Shown here piece after piece: positions 1 to 7,726 of a stretch of DNA of 15,193 nucleotides. The first letter of the stretch is position 1; every line of letters starts with the position of its first letter. The position numbers were made by a program, and so were the translations under genes. Source of the DNA: Pseudomonadota bacterium (GTDB lineage Bacteria; Pseudomonadota; Alphaproteobacteria; Caulobacterales; Caulobacteraceae); the NCBI GenBank assembly GCA_023445705.1, contig JAEXKM010000042.1:1-15193 (forward strand), written 5' to 3'. The notes beneath the pieces are model-generated. The model had not been told where the DNA came from. It ran no database searches and saw nothing but the letters and a program-made list of their open reading frames with translations.

Positions 1-1547
1 GGCGTCAGCGGGTTCTTGATCTCGTGTGCGATCCGCCGGGCTACGTCGCGCCAGGCCGCGTTCCGCTGCGCCGAGACCAGCCGCGTGATGTCGTCGAAAG
101 TCAGCACCAGACCGCTTTCAGAGCGGCTGGCCCGTACCCGCAGGCGATGCGTTTCGCGGGCTCGCGCCACGTCGACCTCTTCCTCGGCCTCACCGGCGAT
201 GTCGGCATGTTCGGCGATGGCCACGAACTCGGGCGCCAGGTCGGCCAGCCTTGCGCCGCTGGTCGGGCCGTCGGGCAGGTCCAGCAGCAGGCGCGCTTGC
301 CGGTTCACCGCCGAGATGCGGCCGTGCGGATCCAGGCCGATAACCCCGGCCGACACCTCCGCCAGCACGGTCTCGATGAACTGCCGCCGCTCCTCGGCCT
401 CGTCGCCGGCACGCTTCAGCGCCGCCTGCTGCGCCTGAAGATCATGGGTCATGCTATTGAAAGCCCGCGACAGAACGGCGAGCTCTTCAGGGTCCTTGGA
501 CGTATCAACGCGGACGTCCAGGTCACCGCCGGCGACCCTCCCGGCCGCCTGGACCAGCCGCCCGACCGGAGCCGAGATGGCGCTAGCCGCACCCATCCCA
601 AGCCACACCGCGCCAACGAGCACGAGCATGGCTGTCTCGATGTAGGAAAGCGCGAAAACTCTTTGAATTTGCTGCCGACTTTCGGCCGCCTCTCGATAAG
701 CCGTCACCGATCGGTCGGCCTCGTGCAACTGACTGACAATCCCGGCCTGAACGGGGCGGGTCACATAGAGGTAAGCGTCAGGATAGGCCGATAGCTTGTA
801 GAGCGCCCGCGTCAGGTTCGGCGACACGGAGATTACGCCCTCCTCGTCCGCGGCGGCGAAGCTCGATGGCGGCGGCGACAAGAAGCGAGGCGCGTCAACT
901 GCCTCGGCGCGAGCCAGGATCCGGCCTTCCCGGTCGATCAGATAAGCGGCCGGAAAGGCGTGATAGGAGGCCTGGTAAGCCAGGAAATGGCTGAAGGTCA
1001 CGGGACTGGCCTGCAGGGCCGGCGCGGCCCTGTTCAGGTCGACCGCCATCAGCGACACATGGTCCTCGACGAACCGCGTCTGGTCCTCGACATAAGAGCG
1101 CATCACCGTCGCCGAGTTCTCGACCACGGTCTGGACTCGTTCGGAAAACCAGTTCTCGACGCCTCGATTGACCAGCACCGTATAGAACAGCGCGACGACC
1201 ATGGCCGGCGCCATGGCGGCCATGGCGAACAGCGTGACGAAGCGTACGTGCAACCGGGCCGCAGGATCGCTGGAGCGCGCGCGCAACAGCGCCATCACCC
1301 GCAGGCCGACCTGCACGGCCAGCGCCAGGATCAGCACCAGGTTCAGCGCAAGGATGAGGAGGATGCTCTTGGAAGCCGACGAAAGCGGACCGGTCTCTGG
1401 CGGCGAGGCGGCCAGAAGAATGGCCACCGCGGTAAGCAACGCCGCCACCGCATAACCGCCGCCGAGCACATAGCGGGACTGGAGCGCCCGCCAGAATCGC
1501 GCGGCGGGCGCTGTTTGAGATCCGCCTTCGTGACTCAGAAACGCCAT
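1..1547 (-). CDS. ntrY: NtrY-type nitrogen sensor histidine kinase (3' end outside window)
   Basis: Membrane histidine kinase that pairs with the response regulator NtrX. 515 residues are visible; NtrY proteins are usually over 700, so the rest of the kinase core lies beyond base 1. Order: hydrophobic helices near residues 29-47, 60-80 and 104-125, a periplasmic region of about 170 residues, a fourth helix near 303-325, a HAMP linker (about 326-378), a PAS domain (about 385-490), then the H-box [12 protein letters not shown] with phospho-accepting His508 at the window edge. The ATG at 1547 directly follows an in-frame TAA, so no earlier start exists. No good Shine-Dalgarno is visible. In alphaproteobacteria ntrY normally follows ntrC; here an antisense aroG lies between them, so ntrY probably needs its own promoter in 1548-1845. 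Long open frames on the other strand here are GC-rich shadows. Confidence 0.93.
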   Translation of the reverse strand, partial: MAFLSHEGGSQTAPAARFWRALQSRYVLGGGYAVAALLTAVAILLAASPPETGPLSSASKSILLILALNLVLILALAVQVGLRVMALLRARSSDPAARLHVRFVTLFAMAAMAPAMVVALFYTVLVNRGVENWFSERVQTVVENSATVMRSYVEDQTRFVEDHVSLMAVDLNRAAPALQASPVTFSHFLAYQASYHAFPAAYLIDREGRILARAEAVDAPRFLSPPPSSFAAADEEGVISVSPNLTRALYKLSAYPDAYLYVTRPVQAGIVSQLHEADRSVTAYREAAESRQQIQRVFALSYIETAMLVLVGAVWLGMGAASAISAPVGRLVQAAGRVAGGDLDVRVDTSKDPEELAVLSRAFNSMTHDLQAQQAALKRAGDEAEERRQFIETVLAEVSAGVIGLDPHGRISAVNRQARLLLDLPDGPTSGARLADLAPEFVAIAEHADIAGEAEEEVDVARARETHRLRVRASRSESGLVLTFDDITRLVSAQRNAAWRDVARRIAHEIKNPLT

Positions 1548-1633
1548 TTAGCGGCAAAACTAATGGACTGTGCTCTCAATTCAACAGCGATGTTGCCCAG
1601 AAGCGTCACCATTCCGTGCGGCCATTGCGCCGG

Positions 1634-1662
1634 GTGACAAGGCTGGAAGACTGCGTTATCTG
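1634..1662 (+). promoter_or_regulatory. Possible promoter of the aroG leader transcript
   Basis: GTGACAA (1634-1640), a 14-base spacer, then GTTATCTG (1655-1662). It partly matches the Caulobacter housekeeping consensus TTGACGS-N10-14-GCTANAWC with the right spacing, but the -10 half is weak. A start about 6-8 bases downstream would fall at 1668-1671, on the leader peptide's GTG/ATG, giving a leaderless leader. The position supports it more than the sequence does. Confidence 0.3.
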
Positions 1663-1670
1663 TTTTCGTG

Positions 1671-1766
1671 ATGATCCTCGCCACCAGCCAATATTCGTTT
1701 TGGTATTTTGGCTATTCCGATGCCGCTGGCGGAGGAAGGGGATCGCGCGACAGCAAGCTGTCATAG
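1671..1766 (+). CDS. Aromatic-rich leader peptide of the aroG attenuator (31 aa)
   Basis: Small ORF running from ATG (an in-frame GTG lies directly before it at 1668) to TAG at 1764-1766. Residues 8-15 read Y-S-F-W-Y-F-G-Y, so six of eight codons are aromatic and all three aromatic amino acids are represented. The rest is unremarkable (Ala/Gly/Ser/Arg-rich). Such a run just upstream of a terminator and a DAHP synthase is the signature of a ribosome-stalling leader like those of trp and pheA operons. The peptide itself probably has no function as a protein; translation speed would be the signal. No Shine-Dalgarno lies at a useful distance (nearest GGAAGA at 1645-1650, 20 bases away). The trpL leader of Sinorhizobium meliloti is known to be translated from a leaderless transcript, and the same may hold here. 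The codons are locally AT-rich in a GC-rich genome. Confidence 0.8.
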   Translation: MILATSQYSFWYFGYSDAAGGGRGSRDSKLS

Positions 1767-1811
1767 GACGCAAGACCCACCCAGCCGCCAGCACCTGGCG
1801 GCTTTTCTTTT
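1681..1811 (+). promoter_or_regulatory. Transcription attenuator of aroG (alternative RNA folds)
   Basis: Segments that can pair in competing ways: segment 1 CCAGC (1684-1688, flanked by CC 1681-1682), segment 2 GCTGGCGG (1725-1732), segment 3 CCGCCAGC (1785-1792, within the 5' arm of the terminator), segment 4 CTGGCGGCT (1795-1803). Pairings 1:2 (5 bp, extendable by CC/GG past a mismatch), 2:3 (8 bp perfect, antiterminator) and 3:4 (9 bp perfect, terminator) exclude one another. Segment 2 starts ten bases after the aromatic run. A ribosome stalled at the early aromatic codons would block segment 1 and leave segment 2 free to capture segment 3, so transcription reads into aroG. Fast translation to the stop at 1764 lets 3:4 form. 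A further small hairpin, GACAG-CAAG-CTGTC (1749-1762), lies at the end of the leader ORF. The pairings are read from sequence; the mechanism is inferred. Confidence 0.75.
1783..1811 (+). terminator. Rho-independent terminator of the aroG attenuator
   Basis: Perfect 9-bp GC-rich stem AGCCGCCAG (1783-1791) / CTGGCGGCT (1795-1803) with a three-base loop, followed by TTTCTTTT (1804-1811). It lies 34 bases before the aroG start, so it is placed to abort aroG transcription rather than to end an upstream gene. On the minus strand the same hairpin has no T tract, so it is directional. Confidence 0.85.
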
Positions 1812-1845
1812 GCGCCGCCGGAGCTGAAACCACCCGGAGCGCAAC

Positions 1846-2940
1846 TTGACCACCTCGACTGACGACCTACGGATCCTCGAGATCAAGCCCCTCGCCGCCC
1901 CCGACGAAGTGATGGGCGATCTGCCGGCCAGCACCCGCGTACGATCGACCGTCTCTTCCGCTCGCAAGCGGATGCACGAAATCCTGCACGGCCGCGACGA
2001 CCGGCTCATCGTCGTGATCGGCCCCTGCTCGATCCACGACCCGGCCGCGGCGATGGACTACGCTCGCCGCCTCGCCGCCGAGCGCGAACGTTTCGCCGGT
2101 CAGCTCGAAATCGTCATGCGCGTCTACTTCGAAAAGCCGCGGACGACTGTGGGCTGGAAGGGCCTGATCAACGACCCGTATCTGGACGGGACCTTCCGGA
2201 TCGATGAGGGCCTTCCCCTAGCCCGCCGCCTGCTGTTGCAGGTGAACGAACTCGGTCTGCCCGCCGCCGTCGAATTCCTCGACGTGACGACGCCGCAGTA
2301 TCTGGCCGATCTCGTGAGCTGGGGCGCCATCGGGGCGCGAACGACCGAGAGCCAGATCCATCGCGAGATGGCCTCGGGCCTCTCCTGCCCGGTCGGCTTC
2401 AAGAACGGAACCGACGGCAATCTGCGCATCGCCGTCGACGCGGTGAAGGCCGCAAGTCAGCCGCACCATTTCCTGGCGGTCGGCAAGGACGGGCGGGCCG
2501 CTATCGCCGCAACGAAGGGAAACGAGGACAGCCATGTCGTGCTGCGTGGCGGGAAGGCCCCGAACTACGATGCCACGGGCGTGGCCTCGGCCTGCGCGGA
2601 GTTGGCCGCCAGCGGCCTGCGCCAGAGCCTGGTGATCGACGTTAGTCACGCCAACAGCAGCAAGAAGCCTGAAAACCAACCCGCCGTGACCCGCGATGTC
2701 GCAGCTCAGGTCGCCGGCGGCGACCAACGCATCGTCGGCCTGATGATCGAAAGTCACCTCGTCGCCGGCCGCCAGGACCTGGTTGAAGGCCAGCCCCTGA
2801 CCTATGGCCAGAGCATCACCGACGGCTGCATCGACTGGGACACCTCGGCCCAGTTGCTGGCTGAGCTCGCCGAAGCCGTCGAGGCCCGGCGCCGCACCGT
2901 GGCCGGCGCCGGCGCCTCTTCGGTGACCGTCGACGCCTAA
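1846..2940 (+). CDS. aroG: 3-deoxy-7-phosphoheptulonate (DAHP) synthase, class I (AroF/G/H family)
   Basis: Condenses phosphoenolpyruvate and erythrose 4-phosphate to DAHP, committing carbon to Phe, Tyr, Trp and chorismate products; cytoplasmic. 364 residues, close to the 350 of E. coli AroG. Metal ligands fall at the E. coli AroG positions: Cys61 (GPCSIHD), His268 (SHANSSK), Glu302 (IESH), Asp326 (TDGCIDW); the FEKPRT and GFKNGTDG motifs are also present. The N-terminus (DDLRIxEIKxL) and Phe144, Leu179, Ser180 and Phe209 resemble the Phe-sensitive AroG type more than AroF or AroH, so feedback inhibition by Phe is plausible but unproven. Start is TTG at 1846 with GGAG at 1836-1839, six bases upstream. 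Expression appears controlled by the attenuator just upstream. The gene is antisense within the ntr cluster, and its stop overlaps that of ntrC by four bases. Confidence 0.96.
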   Translation: MTTSTDDLRILEIKPLAAPDEVMGDLPASTRVRSTVSSARKRMHEILHGRDDRLIVVIGPCSIHDPAAAMDYARRLAAERERFAGQLEIVMRVYFEKPRTTVGWKGLINDPYLDGTFRIDEGLPLARRLLLQVNELGLPAAVEFLDVTTPQYLADLVSWGAIGARTTESQIHREMASGLSCPVGFKNGTDGNLRIAVDAVKAASQPHHFLAVGKDGRAAIAATKGNEDSHVVLRGGKAPNYDATGVASACAELAASGLRQSLVIDVSHANSSKKPENQPAVTRDVAAQVAGGDQRIVGLMIESHLVAGRQDLVEGQPLTYGQSITDGCIDWDTSAQLLAELAEAVEARRRTVAGAGASSVTVDA

Positions 2941-4367
2941 CGGCGGTTGCGAGCCATCTCGACGCCGAGGTCCTGGATCTTCTTGCGCAAGGTGTTGCGG
3001 TTGAGGCCCAAGATCTCGGCGGCGCGGACCTGATTGCCGCGAGTGGCCGAAAGCGTGAGCTGGATGAGGGGGCGCTCCACCTCCTCCAGCACCCGATCAT
3101 AGAGCCCCGCGGGCGGAATACCGTCCGGTTGCTCGGCGAAGTAGCCTCCCAGGTGACGCTCGACGAGCATCGCCAGGGTGACGGGCCCCTCATGCCCCTG
3201 GACCACCGGCTGCTGGTCGGCCAGTTCGCGCTCGACGATGCGGGCGGTGATCAGTTCCTCCGCATAAAGCGCGCAGATCCGGCGGACTAGGTTCTCCAGT
3301 TCGCGGACGTTGCCGGGCCAGGCGTGCAGCTTCAGGCGCTCCAGCGCCCCGGCGTCGATGGTCTTGGCCGGCAGCCCTTCCCTATTGGCGCGCAGCAGGA
3401 ACGCGCGCGCCAGGTCCGGGATGTCCTCGGTCCGGTCGCGCAGCGGGGGCAGGCGCAGGGGCGCGACGTTCAGACGGAAGAACAGGTCCTCGCGGAACAG
3501 CCCCTGCTGGATCAGGGCGCGCAGATCGCGATTTGTCGCAGCGATGATCCGCACGTTCGGCGGGCGGCCGGTCTTCGGGTTCACGGACTGTTCGGAGCCG
3601 TCGATCACTCGCAGCAGGCGAGTCTGGGCGTCGAGCGGCATGTCGCCGATCTCATCGAGGAACAGCGTGCCGCCGTCAGCCTCGACCAGCTTGCCATAGT
3701 CGCCGTCGTCCCGGCCGAACAACTCGGCCTCGACCCGCTCTCGCGGCACTGCGGCCAGATTGATCACGACGAACTTGCCGTCTTTGCGACGCCCCATATC
3801 GTGCAGCGCCCGGGCGACCAGCTCCTTGCCGGTGCCGCTTTCGCCAAGGATCAGCACGGTCAGGTCCGCGCCAACCAAGCGGGCGATGGTGCGGTAGACG
3901 TCCTGCATCGGCCCGGAACGACCGATGAGCGGCAGGCGCTCGTCGCGCATGGCGCGGGCCTGGGCCTTGGAAGCCTCCGTGTCGGCCGGCCGGGCCAGGG
4001 CCCGACGCGCCGCAGACGTCATGTCGTCGAGATCAAACGGCTTGGACACATAGTCGAAAGCGCCGACCTCGGCCGCATTCACCGCGGTCAGCAAGGTGTT
4101 CTGCGCGCTCATCACGATGACGGGCAGGCGCGGCCGCTCCTTGCGGATACGGGGCAGGACGTCGAAGACGTTCTCATCGGGCATGACCACGTCGGTCACG
4201 ACCAGATCCCCCTCCCCGTCCGACACCCATTTCAGCAAGGTCGTGGCGTTGCCGGTCGCGCGGACCTGATAGCCCAGCCGTGTGAAGGCCTGGCTCAGGA
4301 CCAGCCGGATGGACGAGTCATCGTCAGCGATCAGGATCTTCTTGCTGGCGTTGGCGACGGCGTTCAT
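2937..4367 (-). CDS. ntrC: NtrC-family nitrogen response regulator lacking the GAFTGA loop
   Basis: Cytoplasmic DNA-binding response regulator paired with NtrB, controlling nitrogen assimilation genes. 476 residues. Receiver domain 1-120 with acidic cluster D15-D17, phosphoacceptor D59 ([10 protein letters not shown]) and K109. AAA+ domain about 147-375 with Walker A GESGTGKE (175-182), Walker B FLDEIGD (236-242) and a preserved [11 protein letters not shown]-terminal Fis-type helix-turn-helix 445-469. Odd point: where classical NtrC has ELFG-x-GAFTGA and a loop of about ten residues, this protein reads [19 protein letters not shown] (215-233), so the sigma54-contacting L1 loop is deleted. 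NtrC of Rhodobacter capsulatus is known to lack GAFTGA and work with housekeeping RNA polymerase; the same is likely here. Its ATG overlaps the ntrB stop (ATGA, 4364-4367), so the two are translationally coupled. Confidence 0.95.
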   Translation of the reverse strand: MNAVANASKKILIADDDSSIRLVLSQAFTRLGYQVRATGNATTLLKWVSDGEGDLVVTDVVMPDENVFDVLPRIRKERPRLPVIVMSAQNTLLTAVNAAEVGAFDYVSKPFDLDDMTSAARRALARPADTEASKAQARAMRDERLPLIGRSGPMQDVYRTIARLVGADLTVLILGESGTGKELVARALHDMGRRKDGKFVVINLAAVPRERVEAELFGRDDGDYGKLVEADGGTLFLDEIGDMPLDAQTRLLRVIDGSEQSVNPKTGRPPNVRIIAATNRDLRALIQQGLFREDLFFRLNVAPLRLPPLRDRTEDIPDLARAFLLRANREGLPAKTIDAGALERLKLHAWPGNVRELENLVRRICALYAEELITARIVERELADQQPVVQGHEGPVTLAMLVERHLGGYFAEQPDGIPPAGLYDRVLEEVERPLIQLTLSATRGNQVRAAEILGLNRNTLRKKIQDLGVEMARNRR

Positions 4368-5485
4368 GCCGGAACTTCCTCTTCAGACGCGATCGGCAGC
4401 AGGACTCGGAAAGTCGTGCGGCCCGGTTCAGATTCGAAATCGATCAGTCCGCCATGGCCGGAGACCAGCTTGGTCACCAGCGCCAGGCCCAGCCCGGCGC
4501 CATTGGCCTTCGTGCTCACGAACGGCTGAAACAGGCTCTCGCGGAGATGGCCCGGCACGCCGGGGCCGTTGTCCTGGATCCGCACCTCCAGGGGCGCGCC
4601 GCGTAGGCTCTGCCCCTTGGCCGCGCGAAGTTTCACCCCATGGCGATATGCGGTGTGGATCGTGATGACCCCTCGGCCGTCGCCACGGCCGTGCGCGGCC
4701 TCGGCGGCGTTCTTCACCAGGTTCAGGAAAATCTGGATAAGCTGATCCTCGTCGCCATAGGCCGGAGGCAGCGACGGGTCGTAATGGTCGGAAAGCTGCA
4801 AGCCGTCAGCCACGCCGTTCGCCGCCAGCGCTTTCACGCGATCCAGCACCTGGTGGATGTTGATCGGCTTGCTGTCGGGCAAGGCGTCGTCGGAGAACGC
4901 CTCCATGCGATCGACCAACCGGCGGATGCGATCGGTCTCGTCGACGATGAGCTGGGCAAGCGGCGCATCCTCGACCCGTGCGCCGGTCTTCAGCAGTTGC
5001 GCGGCGCCGCGAATTCCCGCCAGCGGGTTCTTGATCTCGTGAGCAAGCATGTGCCCGAGGCCGACGATGGTCCGCAGGCCTGCCTGCTCGGCGCCATTGC
5101 CGTCGCTGCCAAGAGCGCGACCGTGGACATGCAAGGTCAACAGCACCGCGCCGTCGGCCAGCGGCACAGCCGCGCCGTCGGCCTGGAACGACGGGTGGCC
5201 GAACAGGCTGATCTCTACGCCGCGCTCCCGAACCCGAACCCCCTCCGCGCGCGCGCGCTCGAACAGCGAGACCAGCGCCGAACCGGCCGGCAGGGCCGCG
5301 CCGAAGCGCCCGCGGGTCAGCAGCGCCAGGCCCTGGCCGAAGAGAGCTTCGGCCGCCTCGTTGACCGCGACCAGCGCGCCGTCCTGGCTGACGACAAGGG
5401 AAGGTTCTGGAGACGCGTCGAATGCGGACGCCTTCAACAGGTCAAGGTCGATCAGGTTCTGGGTCGCGTAGTTCTGGGTGCTCAT
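4364..5485 (-). CDS. ntrB: NtrB (NRII) nitrogen sensor histidine kinase
   Basis: Soluble histidine kinase/phosphatase for NtrC, normally switched by PII protein. 373 residues, standard family length, no transmembrane segment. N-terminal PAS domain (about 15-120), H-box [16 protein letters not shown] with His149, N-box [12 protein letters not shown] (253-264), G1 QDNGPGVPG (304-312), F-box LFQPFVSTK (318-326) and G2 GAGLGLALV (329-337). All kinase motifs are intact. The ATG at 5485 overlaps the dusB stop (ATGA), with GAGG eight bases before it, so it sits in a dusB-ntrB-ntrC operon. The order nifR3/dusB-ntrB-ntrC is classic for alphaproteobacteria. Confidence 0.96.
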   Translation of the reverse strand: MSTQNYATQNLIDLDLLKASAFDASPEPSLVVSQDGALVAVNEAAEALFGQGLALLTRGRFGAALPAGSALVSLFERARAEGVRVRERGVEISLFGHPSFQADGAAVPLADGAVLLTLHVHGRALGSDGNGAEQAGLRTIVGLGHMLAHEIKNPLAGIRGAAQLLKTGARVEDAPLAQLIVDETDRIRRLVDRMEAFSDDALPDSKPINIHQVLDRVKALAANGVADGLQLSDHYDPSLPPAYGDEDQLIQIFLNLVKNAAEAAHGRGDGRGVITIHTAYRHGVKLRAAKGQSLRGAPLEVRIQDNGPGVPGHLRESLFQPFVSTKANGAGLGLALVTKLVSGHGGLIDFESEPGRTTFRVLLPIASEEEVPA

Positions 5486-6489
5486 GCGGCCAGCCTCGTT
5501 TCAGGGTCACGCCACAGGGCGATCAAGCCCGCCTCGACTTCGAGCGGATCGTCCATGCGGCACAGGGTCGAGCGCGCCGAGCGCCGGGCCTCGGCGGAGG
5601 CCGGCCAGGGCGCGTTCTCGATGTAAGAGGCCAGGTGCTTGCGGAAGATCCGCAAGCCCAGGCGATCTCCGTAGAAGCTCAAGCTGTCACGGAAGTGGTC
5701 GATCGCAATCGACAGCCGGGCCTCGGCGTCCGGCTCTTCAAACGACGCGCCCTTCAGCCCCGCCTCGATCTGGGCGGCGACCCAAGGACGCCCGTAAACT
5801 CCGCGTCCGATCATGACGGCGTCGGCTCCCGAAGCGGCCAGCGCGCGCTCCGCGCTGGCGCCGTCGGTGATATCACCATTGACTATGACCGGAATTGTGA
5901 CAGCGGCCGATACAGCTTTAACGGCGCTCCAATCGGCGACGTCCTTGTAGAATTGCGCCCGGGTCCTGCCGTGCACAGTCACGGCCTGTGCGCCCCGGGC
6001 CTGCGCCCGCATCGCGATGTCCGGCGCATTTTTCGATTGCTCGTCCCAGCCCAGACGCATCTTCACGGTGACCGGCACGTCCACCGCATCGACGGCGGCG
6101 GCCACCAGAGCTTCGGCGAGCTCGGGCTCACGCATCAGGGCCGAGCCGGAAAGGACGCCGGTCACCTCCTTCGCGGGGCATCCGAAATTGAGGTCGATGA
6201 TTTGGGCGCCAGCATCCGCGGCCAGCTTGGCGCCCGACGCGATATGGGCCGGGTCACGCCCGACCAGTTGGACGACCATCAGCGGTAGGCCCTCGCCCAC
6301 CGCCGCGCGGCGCACCACATCGGCGCGGCCCTTCGCGAATTCGGCGCAGGCGACCATCTCCGTCGCCACGTAGCTCGCGCCCAGCTTGCTGGCGGCCTTG
6401 CGGAACGGCAGATCGGAAACGCCGGTCATTGGGGCGATCCATGCGCGCCCGCCAACCTCGACATTCCCAACAGTGAGCCTTGTGCTCAT
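5482..6489 (-). CDS. dusB: tRNA-dihydrouridine synthase (DusB/NifR3)
   Basis: FMN enzyme that reduces uridine to dihydrouridine in the tRNA D-loop; cytoplasmic. 335 residues, normal length. Seen: N-terminal APMTGVSDLPFR (19-30), TEMV (44-47), QLVGRDP (74-80), LNFGCP with the catalytic Cys104, KMRLGW (143-148), HGRTR (173-177), NGDI (204-207) and the phosphate-binding GADAVMIGRG (221-230). The ATG at 6489 is the first of the minus-strand operon; AGGGGTGA lies about ten bases upstream. It was historically named nifR3 for its linkage with ntrBC, as here. Co-transcription with ntrB is supported by the ATGA overlap at 5482-5485. Confidence 0.96.
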   Translation of the reverse strand: MSTRLTVGNVEVGGRAWIAPMTGVSDLPFRKAASKLGASYVATEMVACAEFAKGRADVVRRAAVGEGLPLMVVQLVGRDPAHIASGAKLAADAGAQIIDLNFGCPAKEVTGVLSGSALMREPELAEALVAAAVDAVDVPVTVKMRLGWDEQSKNAPDIAMRAQARGAQAVTVHGRTRAQFYKDVADWSAVKAVSAAVTIPVIVNGDITDGASAERALAASGADAVMIGRGVYGRPWVAAQIEAGLKGASFEEPDAEARLSIAIDHFRDSLSFYGDRLGLRIFRKHLASYIENAPWPASAEARRSARSTLCRMDDPLEVEAGLIALWRDPETRLAA

Positions 6490-6513
6490 TTTTCAGTCAC
6501 CCCTACCGCCTCT

Positions 6514-6542
6514 CTTTTAGGCAAATTGTGCAGCGCCGTAAA
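6514..6542 (-). promoter_or_regulatory. Predicted housekeeping promoter of dusB-ntrB-ntrC
   Basis: Read on the minus strand: TTTACGG (6542-6536), a 14-base spacer, CCTAAAAG (6521-6514). This fits the Caulobacter consensus TTGACGS-N10-14-GCTANAWC at six of seven and six of eight positions. The expected start is near 6507, leaving a 5' leader of about 18 bases before the dusB ATG. It lies in the 91-base gap shared with the divergent ispDF. Confidence 0.45.
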
Positions 6543-6580
6543 GCCTGGAACAGAAGGCTTCAGGCCCCTAAACAAACGTC

Positions 6581-7726
6581 ATGTCTTTTTCAGCCGTGAT
6601 TGTGGCCGCCGGCGCCAGCACGAGAGCCGGTCCGGGCGTTCCGAAGCCCTGGCGTTCTTTGGGAGGACGGCCAGTTCTCTCCTGGTCGGTAGAAGCGCTG
6701 GTTGCGGCCGGCGCCCAGGAGGTTGTGGTCGTAACAACCGCAGATCGATTGGAACCGACCACTGCGTTGTTGGTTGGAATTCCAGGAGCCAGGGCCGTTC
6801 TCGGCGGGGCCACCAGGGCCAAGTCGGTTCAAGCGGGCCTCTCTAACCTAGTCGCCGGCGAGCGCACGCCAGTTCTTGTGCATGACGCCGCGCGGCCATT
6901 CGTGAAGCCCACCCATGTCGCAGCCCTTCTCTCAGCGTTGACTGAGAACGACGGGGCAGCGCCGGCCGTTCCCGTGGCCGACACGTTAAAGCGTGGCGGC
7001 CCTACCGTGACTGCAACGGTTTCACGCGAGAATCTGTGGCGCGTCCAAACGCCACAGGCCTTCCGTCTCGGCTATCTGCGCGACGCCTACGCGTCCTGGC
7101 CCGGCGATGAGGAGCCCACGGACGATGCTTCGGTGGCCGAGAGATTCGGCGGCCAGGTGATGCTTACGCCCGGCGACCCGATGCTGATGAAACTGACCTA
7201 CCCGGAGGACTTCGAGATGGCCGAGCGGCTGATCGGTCTGCAACGCGTCACCCGCGTCGGCCAGGGCGTCGATGCGCACCGCTGGGGCGCGGGCGAAGAG
7301 GTCTGGCTCTGCGGGGTGCGGATCGAGCACGATCAGACCTTGATCGGTCACTCCGACGCCGACGCGGGGCTTCACGCCCTCACTGACGCAATCCTCGGCG
7401 CGATCGGCGAAGGCGACATCGGCGAGCACTTTCCACCCAGCGATCCGCAGTGGAAGGGCGCCTCATCCGACAGGTTCCTGCGTCATGCAGTCGAAATCCT
7501 GACGATGAAGGGCGGCCGGATCATCAATGCCGATGTCACGCTGATCTGTGAGCGACCGAAAATCCGGCCTCACCGCGACGCCATGCGCCTGCGCCTGGCC
7601 GAACTGCTGGACGTCCCGCTCGACCGGATCAGCGTGAAGGCCACCACGACCGAGGGCATGGGCTTCACCGGCCGTCAGGAGGGTCTTCTGGCCCAGGCCA
7701 TCGTGGCGGTGGAGACCCTCGCCTAG
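6581..7726 (+). CDS. ispDF: Bifunctional IspDF: MEP cytidylyltransferase / MECDP synthase
   Basis: Two steps of the non-mevalonate isoprenoid pathway fused in one 381-residue cytoplasmic protein, an arrangement typical of alphaproteobacteria. IspD part (about 1-222): nucleotide-binding VAAGASTRAG with PK (21-22), then HDAARP with Asp102. The usual PKQY reads PKPW here. IspF part (about 225-381): GQGVDAH with metal ligands Asp231 and His233, GHSDAD (256-261), LHALTDA with His265 and Asp269, GDIGEHFP (278-285) and ATTTEGMGF. Both halves look active. The ATG at 6581 matches the conserved N-terminus, but its Shine-Dalgarno is weak. It is divergent from dusB, and its stop overlaps the stop of the convergent membrane protein gene by four bases (CTAG). 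Confidence 0.96.
   Translation: MSFSAVIVAAGASTRAGPGVPKPWRSLGGRPVLSWSVEALVAAGAQEVVVVTTADRLEPTTALLVGIPGARAVLGGATRAKSVQAGLSNLVAGERTPVLVHDAARPFVKPTHVAALLSALTENDGAAPAVPVADTLKRGGPTVTATVSRENLWRVQTPQAFRLGYLRDAYASWPGDEEPTDDASVAERFGGQVMLTPGDPMLMKLTYPEDFEMAERLIGLQRVTRVGQGVDAHRWGAGEEVWLCGVRIEHDQTLIGHSDADAGLHALTDAILGAIGEGDIGEHFPPSDPQWKGASSDRFLRHAVEILTMKGGRIINADVTLICERPKIRPHRDAMRLRLAELLDVPLDRISVKATTTEGMGFTGRQEGLLAQAIVAVETLA

Noticed and set aside
24..794. Long plus-strand open frames opposite ntrY (also 960-1637)
   Set aside because: They mirror the minus-strand ntrY reading frame in GC-rich DNA, have low-complexity Arg/Gly/His composition and no recognisable motif; the ntrY frame shows clear kinase motifs.
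895..1557. Minus-strand open frame beginning at TTG 1557
   Set aside because: Arg/Gly-rich nonsense in a different frame from ntrY; the true frame starts at ATG 1547 and runs without a stop to the H-box.
1616..1849. Plus-strand ORF spanning the aroG upstream region
   Set aside because: It overlaps the leader peptide in another frame, runs through the terminator into the aroG start, and has no ribosome binding site or protein-like features.
6541..6565. Small inverted repeats AAGCCT/AGGCTT and GCCTG/CAGGC before ispDF
   Set aside because: Short stems that compete with each other and overlap the predicted dusB promoter; no T tract and no link to a known operator. Could be chance.
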